From NCBI GenBank assembly GCA_026874595.1, contig CM049307.1, forward strand, positions 35,074,862 to 35,138,861: 64,000 nt of DNA. The letters are read 5' to 3'. Positions 1-11,977 of the stretch are shown here, one piece after another. This DNA comes from Sipunculus nudus (taxonomy: Eukaryota; Annelida; Sipuncula; Golfingiida; Sipunculidae). A model generated the notes under the pieces. The model searched no databases. It saw only the letters and a program-made list of their open reading frames with translations, and was not told where the DNA came from. Each line of letters begins with the position of its first letter. Positions within the stretch are counted from its first letter, which is position 1. Position numbers and translations under genes: made by a program.

Positions 1-2871
1 TTCATTAATTTTGCAAATTATAAAATGAAATTATGCTCTGTATTTAACAGTAACAGTTTAACAGTATTCAAATTTTATAGTTGATTAAGATTTTAGTGTC
101 CTTGTATACGTTAGCCTTATTTTTGTCGAATTCAAAATATTGTTTTCGGTGAATCATTGCAGGCAGATGCCATATTTAATATTACATTATGATATCTCAC
201 AGAAATGTGTACCTCTAAAATTAGAAGTTTCTAACACAACATGATGTGTCTTGTTAATGGGTGTAGAGAAGAAAATGAAAACCAATGCATTATATTTTTT
301 TAGGTTATACTGTTTGAGGCTGAAATGTAAATTTCAAAAGTTCACTACATAGCAACTATAATTCAGGATCCATCAGGTAATCGCTCATCGAAAGTCAGAT
401 TAGTCTTATGTTGTTTCTATGAAACGGAATCTCCGAAAATCACCCGGATTGGTAAATTAAGGTGGAATAATCATGCCTAAATCTTTTGAAGAAAATATGG
501 TATTGGGTATTATGGGAGTCTCGGTATGTTGATAATTGATTTACAAACATATCAAAAAAACTTTTGTGTTGTAAAATACGCCATACCAAAAAAAAAAAAA
601 AAAACCAAACAAAAAAGGGATATGTGTGAATATGGATATACTCTGTGTGTTTAGTATAACAATCTCTGTCATTCTCTTACCGTTGCGTAGATGACATATG
701 TTACATCAAATTTGGGAAAACTATATGTAAGGGTTAGAGAATGATAAAGATTATTTTTAAACACCAAAACTGCCCCAGATGTCCAGATATGATAGCTAGC
801 TACGGCGAAAAACAAAGAGGAAAGTGTAGTGAAATACTGGTTATCCTTAATCCAAAATGTAAGTAAATTTTCTCCTTTTCTCTACATATTAATTTGGAGC
901 TTGTGGGCAAGTGTCTGAATTAAAGTACAGGTAAACATGAACAAAAGTTAAAGAAAGAACGTCAGTATAAACTGCTTGTTTCAGGGATATAGTCCTAAGT
1001 AATGGATGAGAGCTGATGAAATACAAAAATAAAGGTTGAAATATCCGGTAGGTCTGGAACATGTGACCAGGTTCGTGCTATACCTGTACCAAAAATCTCC
1101 TCACCTACCAATATAAAAGTGAAACAAACATAAGCATTATCCCTTTATACAAAGACATGCCATTATGCTAACACCTATAACTTATGATGTATTTTGAAGG
1201 TTTTGTGTAGTAAGGACTTGACGTAAATCCTTTTTTTTTTGTGAAATTTTGAAAACAGAGTGTAGGTGGGATGAATCTCAAATCTAAATCAACGATTTCC
1301 CTAAATAATGAACATTAGGAATTTATAAAATATCTTAACAAGTGTGGCGTTTATTCGACGTCTTGTAGACACTGGACACTGCAGTGACTGAAGGTTAAAA
1401 TTTTATGTATGTATGGCCTTGAATCGATTTGATTTAGTGTTCCGTCGAAGAATTTTATTTTGATAAGATATTTCTTGTCAGTATCAGATGGGTAAAAGAA
1501 TTTCAATATTTTGAATATGATTCGGGGGTCCAGGCAAATTATATTGATTCAAATGTATATGGAAATATCCAAGGGTATCAGAACATTGAAGTTTAATTTT
1601 AACCAATATTTTTCCAGTTTGTTTTCTTTGACTGATTACTTGAATTGATAATTTTTTTAAGTTAGAATATATAAGGATTTGCACTTGAAGCACTAAATCG
1701 ATTCGTAGGTTCAGTCGTCACCTAAATCTTCACACACCTTTGAATCTAATTTTTTTCTGTATCATAAGCCTTTCAAAGTAAATAAGAATAAATGTATTTT
1801 ATTTCACTCCCTTAGATTTTATACTTATATCTTTCTTATATATTTAATATTATTTCTGCTCCACTGGTAAAAATATCGTGACACTGAGTTTTCAGTTTCA
1901 GCAAATCTACGCCAGAACAAACAAGTAAAATGTAAATAATTTATTTAGAACATAAAATAAACTACAATGTGCCTTACCCATGCGCAGTGCTATACACCCT
2001 CACCGAAATGTCTAAACCTAAGTACCTCCGAACATTAATATATGAAGAATCCAGGCTCATTGCACCCAGCATGAATGAATTACCGTGAGCGACCTGTAGT
2101 ACCCCTATCCGCCGCAGGTGGCAGCGCGTGCAGTATAATTGTTAGTGTGACTACTATCGCAAAGTTGTTTATCACATCTAAATATTGGTCAACGTAGGAC
2201 TAACCCTAACTTTCTTTAAAACGCTAAATTCTTTTCGCGGGTTCAAAGACTGAATCAAAAAGCTAGCACAGACTTGCAGACTAAGCAGAATTCACAAAGA
2301 TTCGTTGGCGGGAAACTTTGATTGTACCGATACGTGAATATGAAGGTTTTCAAGATAAAGGCCAATTTAAACATTTCAGAATTCGTTGCACTGGTTTTTG
2401 TCTGCTAACAAATGAATCGCTTTGATAACTTAAAAATTAAAAAGACAGCATAACATAAAATTTGCTCAGTAGTCAGAGAACACTCACCAATCTGTCGATG
2501 CCTGGAAACAGGAAATAGAAAGAACAATTTTCCGCTTAGAGCAAACTCCCTACGGCCATATAATATAAAAAAATATTGTTCTACGGATTTGCTGCTTCTT
2601 CTTGTCGTGGATTTTTTTAATGAAAACGAGGCCCTTGGTCATGTTGCTCAATTATGCTAAGGCACAGAGTCACTAAAAAGAATTCTTAAAGGTATGGAAA
2701 CTGGAATAAATTTAGTATTGAGCATACTTTTTCAAGAATACAAGCGCATTATATATTTTTTAACAAGTTGGCAAACCTCCACGTATATAGTGTCTCGGCC
2801 GGTACAGAAAAATAATAAATCACCCTTTCCCGCCATAGTTTTCGGCCTAGAGTGGGTAGAACAATAGTTTT
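1..2871. other. AT-rich non-coding sequence
   Basis: I see no supported gene here. Open frames are short, AT-driven and show no recognisable domain. A poly-A run lies near 588-604. No terminal repeats or tRNA-like motifs were recognised. Confidence 0.6.
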
Positions 2872-3087
2872 TTAGTGTCTTCTACGGGATAAACGACCAC
2901 AATCACTTGGGATGAATACATGCTTAAATGGACACATGTAAATACCAGACAGTAATAGAACTCCAATGATTAGAAATAAGTAGCGCTTCCGTGTGTGAAA
3001 GAGTTTAACAGCGGACGATATCCAGTTGGCAGATGAAAAAAACTGTTGGATCAACAGCAATAAAAAAGTGCCCAACAAATGAACCAT
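2872..3087 (-). CDS. Possible small membrane-protein exon (uncertain)
   Basis: A 71-codon minus-strand frame starts at an ATG at 3087. It has a hydrophobic N-terminus (residues about 4-18), then a basic stretch (HTRKR, about 31-35) followed by a second hydrophobic segment (about 36-52) and a polar tail. This pattern could be a signal peptide or a membrane anchor in the first exon of a larger protein. I recognise no family, see no convincing splice donor and no neighbouring exon. A chance frame is as likely. Confidence 0.15.
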   Translation of the reverse strand: MVHLLGTFLLLLIQQFFSSANWISSAVKLFHTRKRYLFLIIGVLLLSGIYMCPFKHVFIPSDCGRLSRRRH

Positions 3088-6000
3088 GCACTTTCGTGTT
3101 TTTTTCTCGTCTTTGTTGCAATTTTACTCATTAAATAGTTTATCAATTAGATTAATGAATTCCCGTGTCAGAAATACAGTAAAGGAAGGCAAAAGCAGTC
3201 GAAGAAAGATGGGTAAATATGCGAGGTCTTCATTCTTTTAGTAATTACGCCATCTTGCCATGTTTCTGGTCCAGCAATAACAGATAAAACACGGCAAGAA
3301 TCTTACCTGAGAGACCACGGAAAAATGAATATTCAGATAATTATTCAGATTCAGATCATGCAATCATGAGAAATAAGGCAATATTGTACTAATTTACTGC
3401 CTGATGAATCTTATTTAGGTGGGAGAAAAGTGCAATTCAAGCCACATGACTCCTGCTTCCCTGGGTATGTCAGGATATTGCCCCCTCCAATTGTGTGTTT
3501 ATATCCGAGTCCATAGTGATGCCGTTATCAGTTCTTGTCGTGTGGGATTCTTTGTTCCTTCTGTTTTTGCTGAATTCAGGGGTGTCCCTTCCCCCCCCCC
3601 CCCCCCCCTTAGAAATGCTGAGCGTCTCTTCATCGGGGACCACCAATATTTCTTTAATTTTCAAGATACGTGCGGTCAATTGTCACAGTTCTTTAGATCT
3701 CCACATTTTGATTGTTTTAGTAACTGTACATCAATTAATAATACTACCCCATCATGGTACCAAATGGTGCCGCTACAGCCTGAGTAAGAAACAGGTAATT
3801 TTCGGCAGGGTTGTGGCAGTTGCTTTTGATATGTCGGTTTTCCACGCTTTTGACACAGATGGAAATCGCTCCTATCATCCATAGGCAAGGATGCAACCTT
3901 CAACGTTGTCTACCGCAGCATCTTGTATTTAATATGATTCTTTTAGGTTAGAACAATAGCTCAAGGTACGGTGTCTCTCGATGACGTCACAAAAAAATCG
4001 GATTTACTTGTTCTTGATTTCCTGAGATGCAAAATATGGATCACAATTCGATGAGTGGTAGGTATATTAGATGCCGAGTGACCTTGTGGCAGTTTGCATT
4101 TTAAAGTACACGCAATCGGGTTAATAACAGTTGTTTTGAACACCAGTTCCAATTTTGTCCTGAACATTGGCTATAAAAAAACATTTCAGAAAAACTGCAA
4201 GAAAAATGAACATCAGACAAATATGGAATAAATATCCATCTACGACCCCAGTTCGGCCATAAAACGGGCTCACGACAGTCGTAAGACTACACATGCATTA
4301 CTAGTCGCAAGACTGTCATGGATGGTGGTCGTACGCTGGTCATACGTTAAGTCGCAGGTGATCACTAGTGGTCCTGTGATGTTCTTGCGATCCTGATATG
4401 ACCGCAACTGTTTTTTATGTCAGAAAGTCACAATTAGTCGCCGCGACCACCTGTTTATCTGCGACTGGTCGCAGGTGATAGTTGTCCGTTAACATAGGGG
4501 CGGCAAAGAAATAAGAAAACATAAATACAAATATTTTAACATCCCACTTTATGTCTAGGTTCATTAAAACGAAAAAAGCTTGATCTATAATTATGTTCCT
4601 CAAGATGGTTCAGTTTGATAACTGAATCATTCCTATTTTTAATCAACATCCTCCCCCTCAGGCACAAAGCTCCCCTGGCCGTCCGGTTTCCTCTACTGAA
4701 CGCCATCATTTGTTCAATATGACAAGTTTAATCTATTTAAAATAAATGAAGTTAAAAGCTTTATAAGATGAACAGTTAGAAGTATTAACTTAGGCAAACA
4801 ATTAAAAGAACGGGACCAGTTGGAGAAAAGAGCATAGGCAAACAATTAAATTACCGTGAACAGTTCAAATGTAGAACAAAGGTAAAGAATTACAAGAACG
4901 GGAGAATCAGTGGTCCAAAAACCGCTAAAAACTGCATTCTGTTGTGCAGATATAAGGGGATATTTTATCAGGTTTTGGGAAATAATTTAAAATTAAACCG
5001 ATATGTAATCAATAATAATCCAAAATTTAAAAATGCATTATAATATCATACAGTTACCTATTTCATGCAATGTCGTGGTTCGATTTGATGTAAATATTAC
5101 TTGATAAAACGAGAGAACATTCACAACTAGTCGCCACTGGTTGAAACATATAGGACACTCATATTGATCACTGTCAGAAATGAAATATAAAACTCCGTTA
5201 TTATTTCAAGCTCACCTCGAATTATATTTTTTTTCAAATATATAAAGAAACACACCTTTAAGAATAGATATGTGTCAATTTTCTGTACTGTTCCTCATTG
5301 GCTGGCTATAGTATTGATTATACTGTACCCAAGTGTACCTAGCAAATTATGTAGAATCGTACTCTCAGTAAACGTTAGGCGTCATTTAACTCTCGCATAT
5401 CATATATTTAGAACCGGCTATTAAAAAACTACACTACTTTCACACTGGAATCAATAAACAATAATGGAAATGAAAGTTTATCCAGACTACAATTTAAACA
5501 AAAATACCATGCATTAAGTACAAAAGCGTTAGCGGGATACCCTTAAAACGGAGATCGGTTGAAACTTAACAAAACAGTCAATTAAGTAAATCACAGCTTT
5601 CTTTGAATTTGAGCAACCTTGCATAATAGTACTTCTCACTAACCCTTCACGAAAATTACTGATTTGAATAGAGCTTGTACATAGAGTTTCATTTATATGA
5701 AATTGTTTAGCTTAGGTGCACGCAAAAGCACCCAATCGTAAAATGGATATTGCAAGCTTTACACCTCGACCAAATTGTCTTGGTGAGAGAGTAATTCTTT
5801 TTCCTATCGATCCCCATCTCTCAGTCGCTCTACTGGAAGGAAACATCTTAAAAACGTTTCTTTGAAGAAATTTTTGTGATCTATTTTTGGGGAAAATTAA
5901 ATTGCGCCGCTGTCATATAATCTTCAAAATAATTTACTTACAATCGATCCTCATGAAGGTGACGAGATTAAATCCAATGATACCATAATGAAAGAAAAAC

Positions 6001-6680
6001 TAAAAATGAGAATATTAATGATTAAGAGTGATAAAAGAAAATACCCCAAAAGAACTCGCGTTCATCAGCTGGCCGATGGGTCATTCAGTGGAGTGGAGTT
6101 TCGTGAAACTTCCATTTGTTATGTAAGTACCATCATAACGTCTTTATAAATCAAAATAATATCACAGCCTGAAACTTCAACATCAATGATAAATACTTTA
6201 TATTACTTTTAATTATTAATTATTGAACGCTTTGTTTTGGTGAAAACCTCTTGTCATGACATTACAGGTAGGGTGATACATCTTTTTTTGGCTGTTGTTT
6301 AAAATTTCACTGTACCATACAGTGTACGTCAATGCAGGGTTTAATATTACAAGGAAAAAAATTATGAAAAATAGGTTCAGATTAATCTTCTTTTTTTCCT
6401 CATTCTTTCTTTCAAGGGAACAAATCTAAGCCAGCGCCCCCCCCCCCCCCCCGTGTTTCTGTGATAGTTCTGATAATTTTCATTACCACCTATTTCTTCA
6501 AAATTAGCTTGAAGATATGAATATATGCTAGAATGAATAATATCCCTTCTTCCAGTTAGTTATAACATGTCTGCATAAGAGAGCACAATGCACAAAGTTC
6601 TCATGGGCCGCAAAAGACAAAGCCATAAAATCACCACAAGGAAGATGGTACAACCAATGTCTGTTTAGAGCGCTTGGCCA
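3088..6680. other. Non-coding stretch with homopolymer C runs
   Basis: No gene is supported. Overlapping open frames at 3419-3903 on both strands span a poly-C run (about 3592-3608) and resemble no protein. A second poly-C run lies near 6438-6452. A motif-dense repeat at 4260-4490 is listed separately. The rest is AT-rich unique-looking sequence. Confidence 0.5.
4260..4490. repeat. Repeat dense in GTCGC/GCGAC motifs
   Basis: This stretch is packed with short inverted versions of GTCGCA/TGCGAC, for example near 4276, 4311, 4351, 4437 and 4463, including GTCGCCGCGACC, which is nearly self-complementary. The density contrasts with the AT-rich surroundings. It may be a small foldback-type DNA element, but I could not define terminal repeats or a target duplication. 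Confidence 0.35.
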
Positions 6681-6685
6681 GACTC

Positions 6686-6698
6686 CACGTGTATAAAA
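6686..6698 (+). promoter_or_regulatory. Possible E-box plus TATA box
   Basis: CACGTG (6686-6691) is directly followed by TATAAAA (6692-6698), about 220 bp before the first ATG of the GPCR-like frame. Both motifs can occur by chance in AT-rich DNA. Confidence 0.2.
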
Positions 6699-6903
6699 AT
6701 GTTGCGAGAATCCGGTCAGCTATAGCTGAAAAAACCTGTTACAAGACTTGAAGGGCGAGACGACGGCTTTAGCTCACATGGGACATAAATTATCACTGAA
6801 ATTTCATTAAGGTTTGAGATAGCGTCTATCTTCAAACAACATGCAATGTCAAATACTATTTAATCAATTTGAAATATATATGTCAACTATGTTTTTATTT
6901 CAG

Positions 6904-7770
6904 AAGCAAACAAGAGACCAAAATGAAAGAAAGGATGGGTCATTTCCTGAGGATCCTGACTCTTGTTGCCTCAGCATACGCCATACATCAAAGTTCTCCT
7001 TGGCAGAGAACCGCTGAATCTAGCGGAGAGGTTACCACGTTTGATGTTCCAACGAGTCTTAGTGTAGAGGTTACAGATTCTGTGCCTCTTTCAAGGGAAC
7101 TTAAAAGAGAAAAAACGATCAAACCTCAGGGACACACCGATCAGTCTTCAGCGTCATCCGCAGACAATCTTAAAGATTCTTCAGAGGAGAATAGTGACAC
7201 AGTCGCCAAAACGCAGGGTCACAAAGACAGCGTGACAATAGGAACAACTGAAAATATCCCTGTTACATGGTTGATATGGCTGATATATGGCTGATTTATG
7301 GCTCCTCGGCTTTAGATAGTATTCCAACCTACAACTTGATTTTTCGGAGCATAGCTTATTTAACCGTTATGTATGCGATTTCTTTAATCTTGCTGTTTGT
7401 CTTAACGATCAAATTGATCAAACACCTCCGTGAAGCTCAAAAGAAACGCGCACAGATGACCCACACTGCAGAGTCTCGCGACGTCGTCACAAAGACGCTA
7501 GTTGTTCTGGTTTTGGTATTCCTGAGTTGTCAGATATGGAACCCGATCCAACGAGTTATTAAAGGCGTGGTTGGGTATGAGCGGGCTTGTGGGAGCGCTC
7601 ACCGTACAGGAGGTGACGTAGGATCAGTCATGGCTGTCCTGAATTCCAGCACCAATTTCATCATCTACATCTGGCATGCTAAACAGTTTAGATGTACACT
7701 GAGGAATATGTGTGCTCGAAGTGTTACCTGGCACCTGAGAAAGCAAAAATCTCATCAGGACGATAAATAA
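6904..7770 (+). pseudogene. Rhodopsin-like GPCR, C-terminal half (TM5-TM7), frameshifted
   Basis: A pyrimidine-rich tract ending in TTTCAG precedes 6904, so this looks like a last exon. The first frame, from an ATG at 6922 to a stop at 7292-7294, gives a hydrophobic leader (about residues 7-20) and a Ser/Thr/Glu-rich linker. The second frame, 7267-7770 (167 codons), is recognisably the end of a class A peptide GPCR. TM5 is at about 28-51, then a basic loop, TM6 at about 75-98 with CQIWNP where CWxP is usual, and TM7 at about 117-136 with NSSTNFIIY in the NPxxY position, as in FMRFamide-type receptors. The frames meet in an 11-bp tandem repeat (7281-7291 and 7292-7302); dropping one unit would make them one continuous frame. 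TM1-TM4 are not upstream in this window, so this is either a terminal exon with a frame lesion or a partial, decaying copy. The receptor-family call is firm; intactness is not. Confidence 0.65.
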
Positions 7771-7807
7771 ATCCTGTATTACTGAACCATTAAATACAAC
7801 CATATGT

Positions 7808-7886
7808 AATAAAATTAGGACAAGTGCTGTTTCTCCTTCATTGTTGCACAGGGAAACATTTTGCCCTATGAATTATTTTGAATAAA
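7808..7886 (+). promoter_or_regulatory. Two AATAAA polyadenylation signals after the GPCR frame
   Basis: AATAAA occurs at 7808-7813 and 7881-7886, 38 and 111 bp after the GPCR stop codon. Their position suits 3' end formation, which supports this being a genuine terminal exon. The hexamer is frequent in AT-rich DNA. Confidence 0.35.
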
Positions 7887-9160
7887 GTTGTGTGCTGATT
7901 GGTATAATAACAATATAATTCGAAGGAGGTAATGATGATTACGAGATCGACATACTGTATACCCCATGCACGGTATAATTTCAATTTTTTTATTTACTAT
8001 GTCAAGAAAAAAAGATAAAGTAACTATTGTATCTAAGCGTCTACGGTTGGATTAATATTCCTGTGTTTTGAATGTTTTGTTTGCGTGGTCTTTATTAGGA
8101 GATTGATTACTCATGTATTATATATTAGAAAGTTGATGTATGTATGTTTACTTTAACTTTCCAAATCTTGTCTCATGCCTCACTGAGTGAACGTTTCAGA
8201 ATGTCGTCATTCAAACACGGTCAAGGGACCTAATATTTCTAATTATTTCACATATATTTTGAAAGCTTTAGGAAGTTCATAGCAAAAAACATTCCCCTAA
8301 TTAACTGTTGTAAATAAATTGAAATTCATGATATTACTAAGCGGTAACATCAAACATTTGCAAAGCCTGAGCTCTGTTATTAGGTATGTTTGATTAATTT
8401 GCTGCTATTATTACGCACTATAATTCATTTTAAGTTTAAAAAGAAGTGTAAATGCATGATGAGTATAACTTTTGATTTTAAATATGATCCCATATTAAAA
8501 TTTGCGGAGGGATGATACGGCTGCCCAAAGACCAATAGGAAGGCAATAACAAAAAGAAATATTGGAACCTGTCTATCGGAGTATGTTGCTAAACGAAGCA
8601 TCGTATCATCTACAAAACTTTAACATTTGCCTACACCTGAAAAATAATTATAATCTCATCCCAAGTTTTGAGTTTATGGCCACATTATTGCTGATTTTGT
8701 CAGGTACAAGGTGACACATTCCTGACCAGTAACAAATGAATTTTGGTCGTGTGGAATTGCAGATATTGTGCATGAATAAATCAGGTGAAAAATTAGCTGT
8801 ATATTTATATGGGACGTAGCCTAATGGTAAAGGCGTTTCCCTAGAGCGCGAAAGTTCCTCGGTGTGAGCCCGGTATGAGACGTAACTTTGAAATTTCGAG
8901 AATACCTAAGAGATTCGTTCTTAGGTTACGACATATCATCCTGCCCCAGTGCATATTATGCATAAAATCTAGAAGGCTCGTTGATAACATATCATTCTTA
9001 TCGAAGGTTACCATCATACTCATACAGCAGACAGAGTCACCAACAAGGAATAAATCTTTCTTAAACCACACGCATATATATTGTACAATAAGGAATGGTT
9101 GAATTGATAGAAAAGTAGTACATCAAATTGAAGAATATTCGATTCCTATTCAGTGAACCT
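7887..9160. other. Intergenic DNA, partly the duplicated 3' flank of SULT copy 1
   Basis: No coding sequence is seen. From roughly 8460 onward the text matches, with many substitutions, 27511-28335 and 47600-48160. Shared landmarks include the tRNA-like segment and the motif beginning AAATTTCGA after it. This is the downstream flank of the sulfotransferase unit, carried along in each duplication. Confidence 0.55.
8811..8892 (+). repeat. Decayed tRNA-like segment in the SULT 3' flank
   Basis: GTAGCCTAATGGTAAAGG resembles a tRNA A box, and a degraded B-box-like stretch follows about 40 bp later. The same segment recurs at 27961-28035 and 47866-47912, the last with an intact B box (GGTTCGAACCC). 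It is too degenerate to be a working tRNA gene; a tRNA-derived SINE head duplicated with the gene is the likelier explanation. Confidence 0.4.
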
Positions 9161-10610
9161 CTAATTTCCCTTAAGGTCAATATTATATTTTCCCCTGACA
9201 GTGTTTAGAAGGGAATCCATAGCATCGCTCTGTTCTGCTGTCAGAATATCCCTCCATCTACCAACACGACCTGACCTCATGAACTCTCCACCGGGGACAA
9301 ATAACCAATGGGCGGAAACGAAAGCTGGATTCAGTGGATGTTTCTTCATAACTTCAAAGCTCGTCATCTCTACGATCTGCTCCAAAATGTCATCTCTCAG
9401 AGGTTTGTCCAGAAAGTTTCCTATCATCTTTATCCTCTTCCGAGGGTCCTCTATGAGTTCTTCATACGTCAGTATCATTATATTTGGATCATTCCTGTGG
9501 GAAAGGAATCCTCTAACGTGTTCAAGCCAACTGCCATAGAACACTTCACCTTTCATGAACGCTTCGAAGAAGATTTTCCAAGTGCCATTCCAAGGCCCTA
9601 TGGGCGTCAGAATTCTGTGAAAGTTGTAGAAAGAAACGGCGACATCCTTTGGATTCCGCATGATGTAAATTATTTTTGGCTTCTTCACGTAAACTTCCTT
9701 TGGGAGAGAACCATAATATACATGACAATGGAAAACACCGGGGCCTGCAGACTTCCGGGCAATTTTCGCATTTGGTTCCAAACACAGCTCATTATCGAAT
9801 CTTGCTGTTTCTTTAAAGCTGATTAGGGAGTATTGAGCAAATATAGCCCTGATTATAGACACCAACCACGTGTTTCCTACAAAGACAAAACATAATTTTA
9901 ATAACACTTTTTAAATAGAAAAAGTTATCTATTTATCAACTTTTATTGTCGCCGCGATAACTCAACGGGATATTTACTATATTCCCTATAACTATTTACC
10001 GTTGGAATCCACGTATATTTCATAAGGTCCGGGGTCATTAGGCAGAAAGCTGCAGAAAACTCCACAAAATATTCATCAATATAATATCTCGTCTAAGTTC
10101 GATTTCCAGCAAAATCCATGCGTAATTAATTAGGCCAGAGGTCACCAGACTTTGGTTGCGCCATGATGACTCATCAAATATCTGATGAATATTAAAAAAA
10201 CTCATAAATATTAACCAATACTATAAATCTCCTGATTTAAATTCTCGGCAACACTCACGCATATTTAATGAGGTTAGAGTTCACAAGACAAGGACAGGTG
10301 GATTTTGCAAGTTAGTGGTGCTCCTGTTCCTGAATTGTGGCTCGCTGAATCTGTACCCAATTCTGATATGCACCTCAGACTTTAAAATTCCTGTAAGAAA
10401 TAAAGCTTTGTGAGAAGGGACCGAGAAGACCTAAATAAAATTCAGGCTACCTGATCTTGGATATCCACACACGATGACGTCACCCTCTACAACCTGGAAT
10501 TCCTTAAATGCTGCATATGCCTCAGGGGTAACAGCAGGCCAATGACGTATCCCTTCATGCCAGTGTTCCTTCCCTGGGAAGGCATACGGGCAGGGCTCGG
10601 CATGACTCAT
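9161..10610 (-). CDS. Cytosolic sulfotransferase (SULT family), copy 1
   Basis: The gene has two exons: exon 1 at 10451-10610 (160 bp, ATG at 10610, context GCCATGA) and exon 2 at 9161-9876 (716 bp, stop at 9161-9163). The 574-bp intron starts GT and ends AG, in phase 1. The product is 291 residues, the usual size for this family. Such enzymes move a sulfonate group from PAPS to hydroxyl or amine acceptors in the cytosol; the acceptor cannot be read from sequence. The PAPS loop GYPRSGNTW (49-57) is completed across the splice junction. His105 in HVYYGSLP fits the catalytic His, and RNPKDVAVS (127-135) and RSGRVG (about 254-259) fit the 3'-phosphate site. The normally invariant loop Lys is Arg here (residue 52), so activity may be altered. 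The dimerisation motif near the C-terminus is only loosely kept. It is about 85% similar by eye to copy 3. The start is chosen because ATG AGT is preserved in all four copies. Confidence 0.9.
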
Positions 10611-11977
10611 GGCGACTGGAACCTGTGTATAACTGCAGTGGTTATAAGTTTGTGTTTCAGGTCGGGGTTCACTCCAAGAAATAGAACAAAGGGGTCATGC
10701 GGAGGCAGGGAGAGGGCACAAAACGATATGTTTACGGAATCGTGCTGTGAATCAGAAACAGGAGTTAATCTGCTTGTGTGATATTTATTCCTTGTGCACA
10801 TGTTGTCAATCTATCTGTAGAACCCTGCTTTCACGTACGTCAATAACGGGTCGTTCCCCTATATCCATGACCACCTGCTGTTCCGTAATTATTTCTAACA
10901 AGTAAAAATGACCTATTATCTATTTAATTTACTTTTATTATTGTTTATTGCTTCAAGGAGAGAAAATTTAAAAGAATGCGTAATTAACTGTTGTGAAAAT
11001 ATTAAATTGATTGTGTAATAGTAAGCCGTTTTGAATTTAAGATAATCTAATCCATAGATCTATTGTCATCTACCAGAAAGCGAACAGTGATGACGTCATA
11101 ACAGGACACTTAGTAAAAAGTGAAAGCCATCACTACAGGGCTAATGATTAACATACACTGTCTCTTTCACGTTAAAGTGATGTATTTCCGCGTCAGATGA
11201 GGTTCGTCACTTTTTGGTGAAATTGCCGGGGCAGTGAAATTTTTTAGGGTACATGTATTATTATAGTAGAGAAATTGTCAGAAAAGACATTTTTCTTTAA
11301 TTGTGAATTTTTCTGAGGGATTTGAAGTGGTATGTTTCTTATTAAAGGCTTGAGAGGCGGAGACATCTGTGACCAAATTGACAAAATGTAAGTTTACGGA
11401 AAAAAAACTAGCAGAACGACCTACTTTTCTCATGTTACTCAAGTTTCTTGAGTTAAAGGGGCCCAATCACCTATAAAGGATGTTGTGTTAACACCATAAA
11501 TAGCTTCTACCGTTTAAAATAAATCATTACCTGCCAAAATATTACTCTGAAACCGTTTGCTTTCTCCTGTAAACGAATGTTAGAAAAAGTGGACCGGGCG
11601 CGATGACAGGTGTCAACATAAACAGTGCGTGGGGCCGTGTGCATCGCTGAGCCAAAACAAGTGTCACTCAGGAGATGCCCTGACTGACCTGGCGCAAAAA
11701 ATGTAATACATGTTTCTGCTGGCTGAAAAACCGCGTGTTGCCCCTTTTAATCGGACCTCCAGGCGCGCGGCCTTGTTATGGTAATCTGACTGTGTTACTA
11801 ACAAGCAGAGCCATAACCCGTATGCAAGGAAATGAGACCGTGTGCATGGGTGGTTTTGCTCGGAAACATTTGTATAAAGTAAATCTGAACTGATAGTGTA
11901 AAAGAACAGGCATTATTAAGCTCCTGATTATTTCCCTTTAAGCTTGAGCTTGACCTATATGAAAATGCTACACACTC
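10611..11977. other. Promoter-side flank of SULT copy 1, duplicated at 41172-42070
   Basis: No protein-coding frame is supported. The block aligns along its length with the sequence upstream of orphan exon 41011-41171, including the transcript-side motif GTTTGTGTTTCAGGTCGGGG (also near the other SULT copies), a perfect CRE palindrome and the shared string AGTGAAAGCC. It is therefore the likely promoter and 5' leader region. The match ends at the LINE insertion. Confidence 0.55.
11091..11098. promoter_or_regulatory. Perfect CRE (TGACGTCA), retained in a paralogous flank
   Basis: The full 8-bp CREB/ATF palindrome lies 481 bp upstream of the SULT copy 1 ATG. The same palindrome lies 473 bp upstream of the copy 4 ATG (41644-41651), inside matching sequence. 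Retention in both could reflect function or simply shared ancestry. Confidence 0.4.

Noticed and set aside
3419-3903. Overlapping open frames on both strands, up to 129 codons
   Set aside because: They run through a poly-C tract, lack any domain and lie in overlapping frames on both strands; likely chance.
8811-8892. Functional tRNA gene
   Set aside because: The arms do not pair, the B box is degenerate and the paralogous copies carry indels; it is a relic.
9201-9826. Long + strand frames opposite SULT exon 2 (also at 48278-48864)
   Set aside because: They are antisense shadows of the sulfotransferase coding strand, which has all the family motifs.
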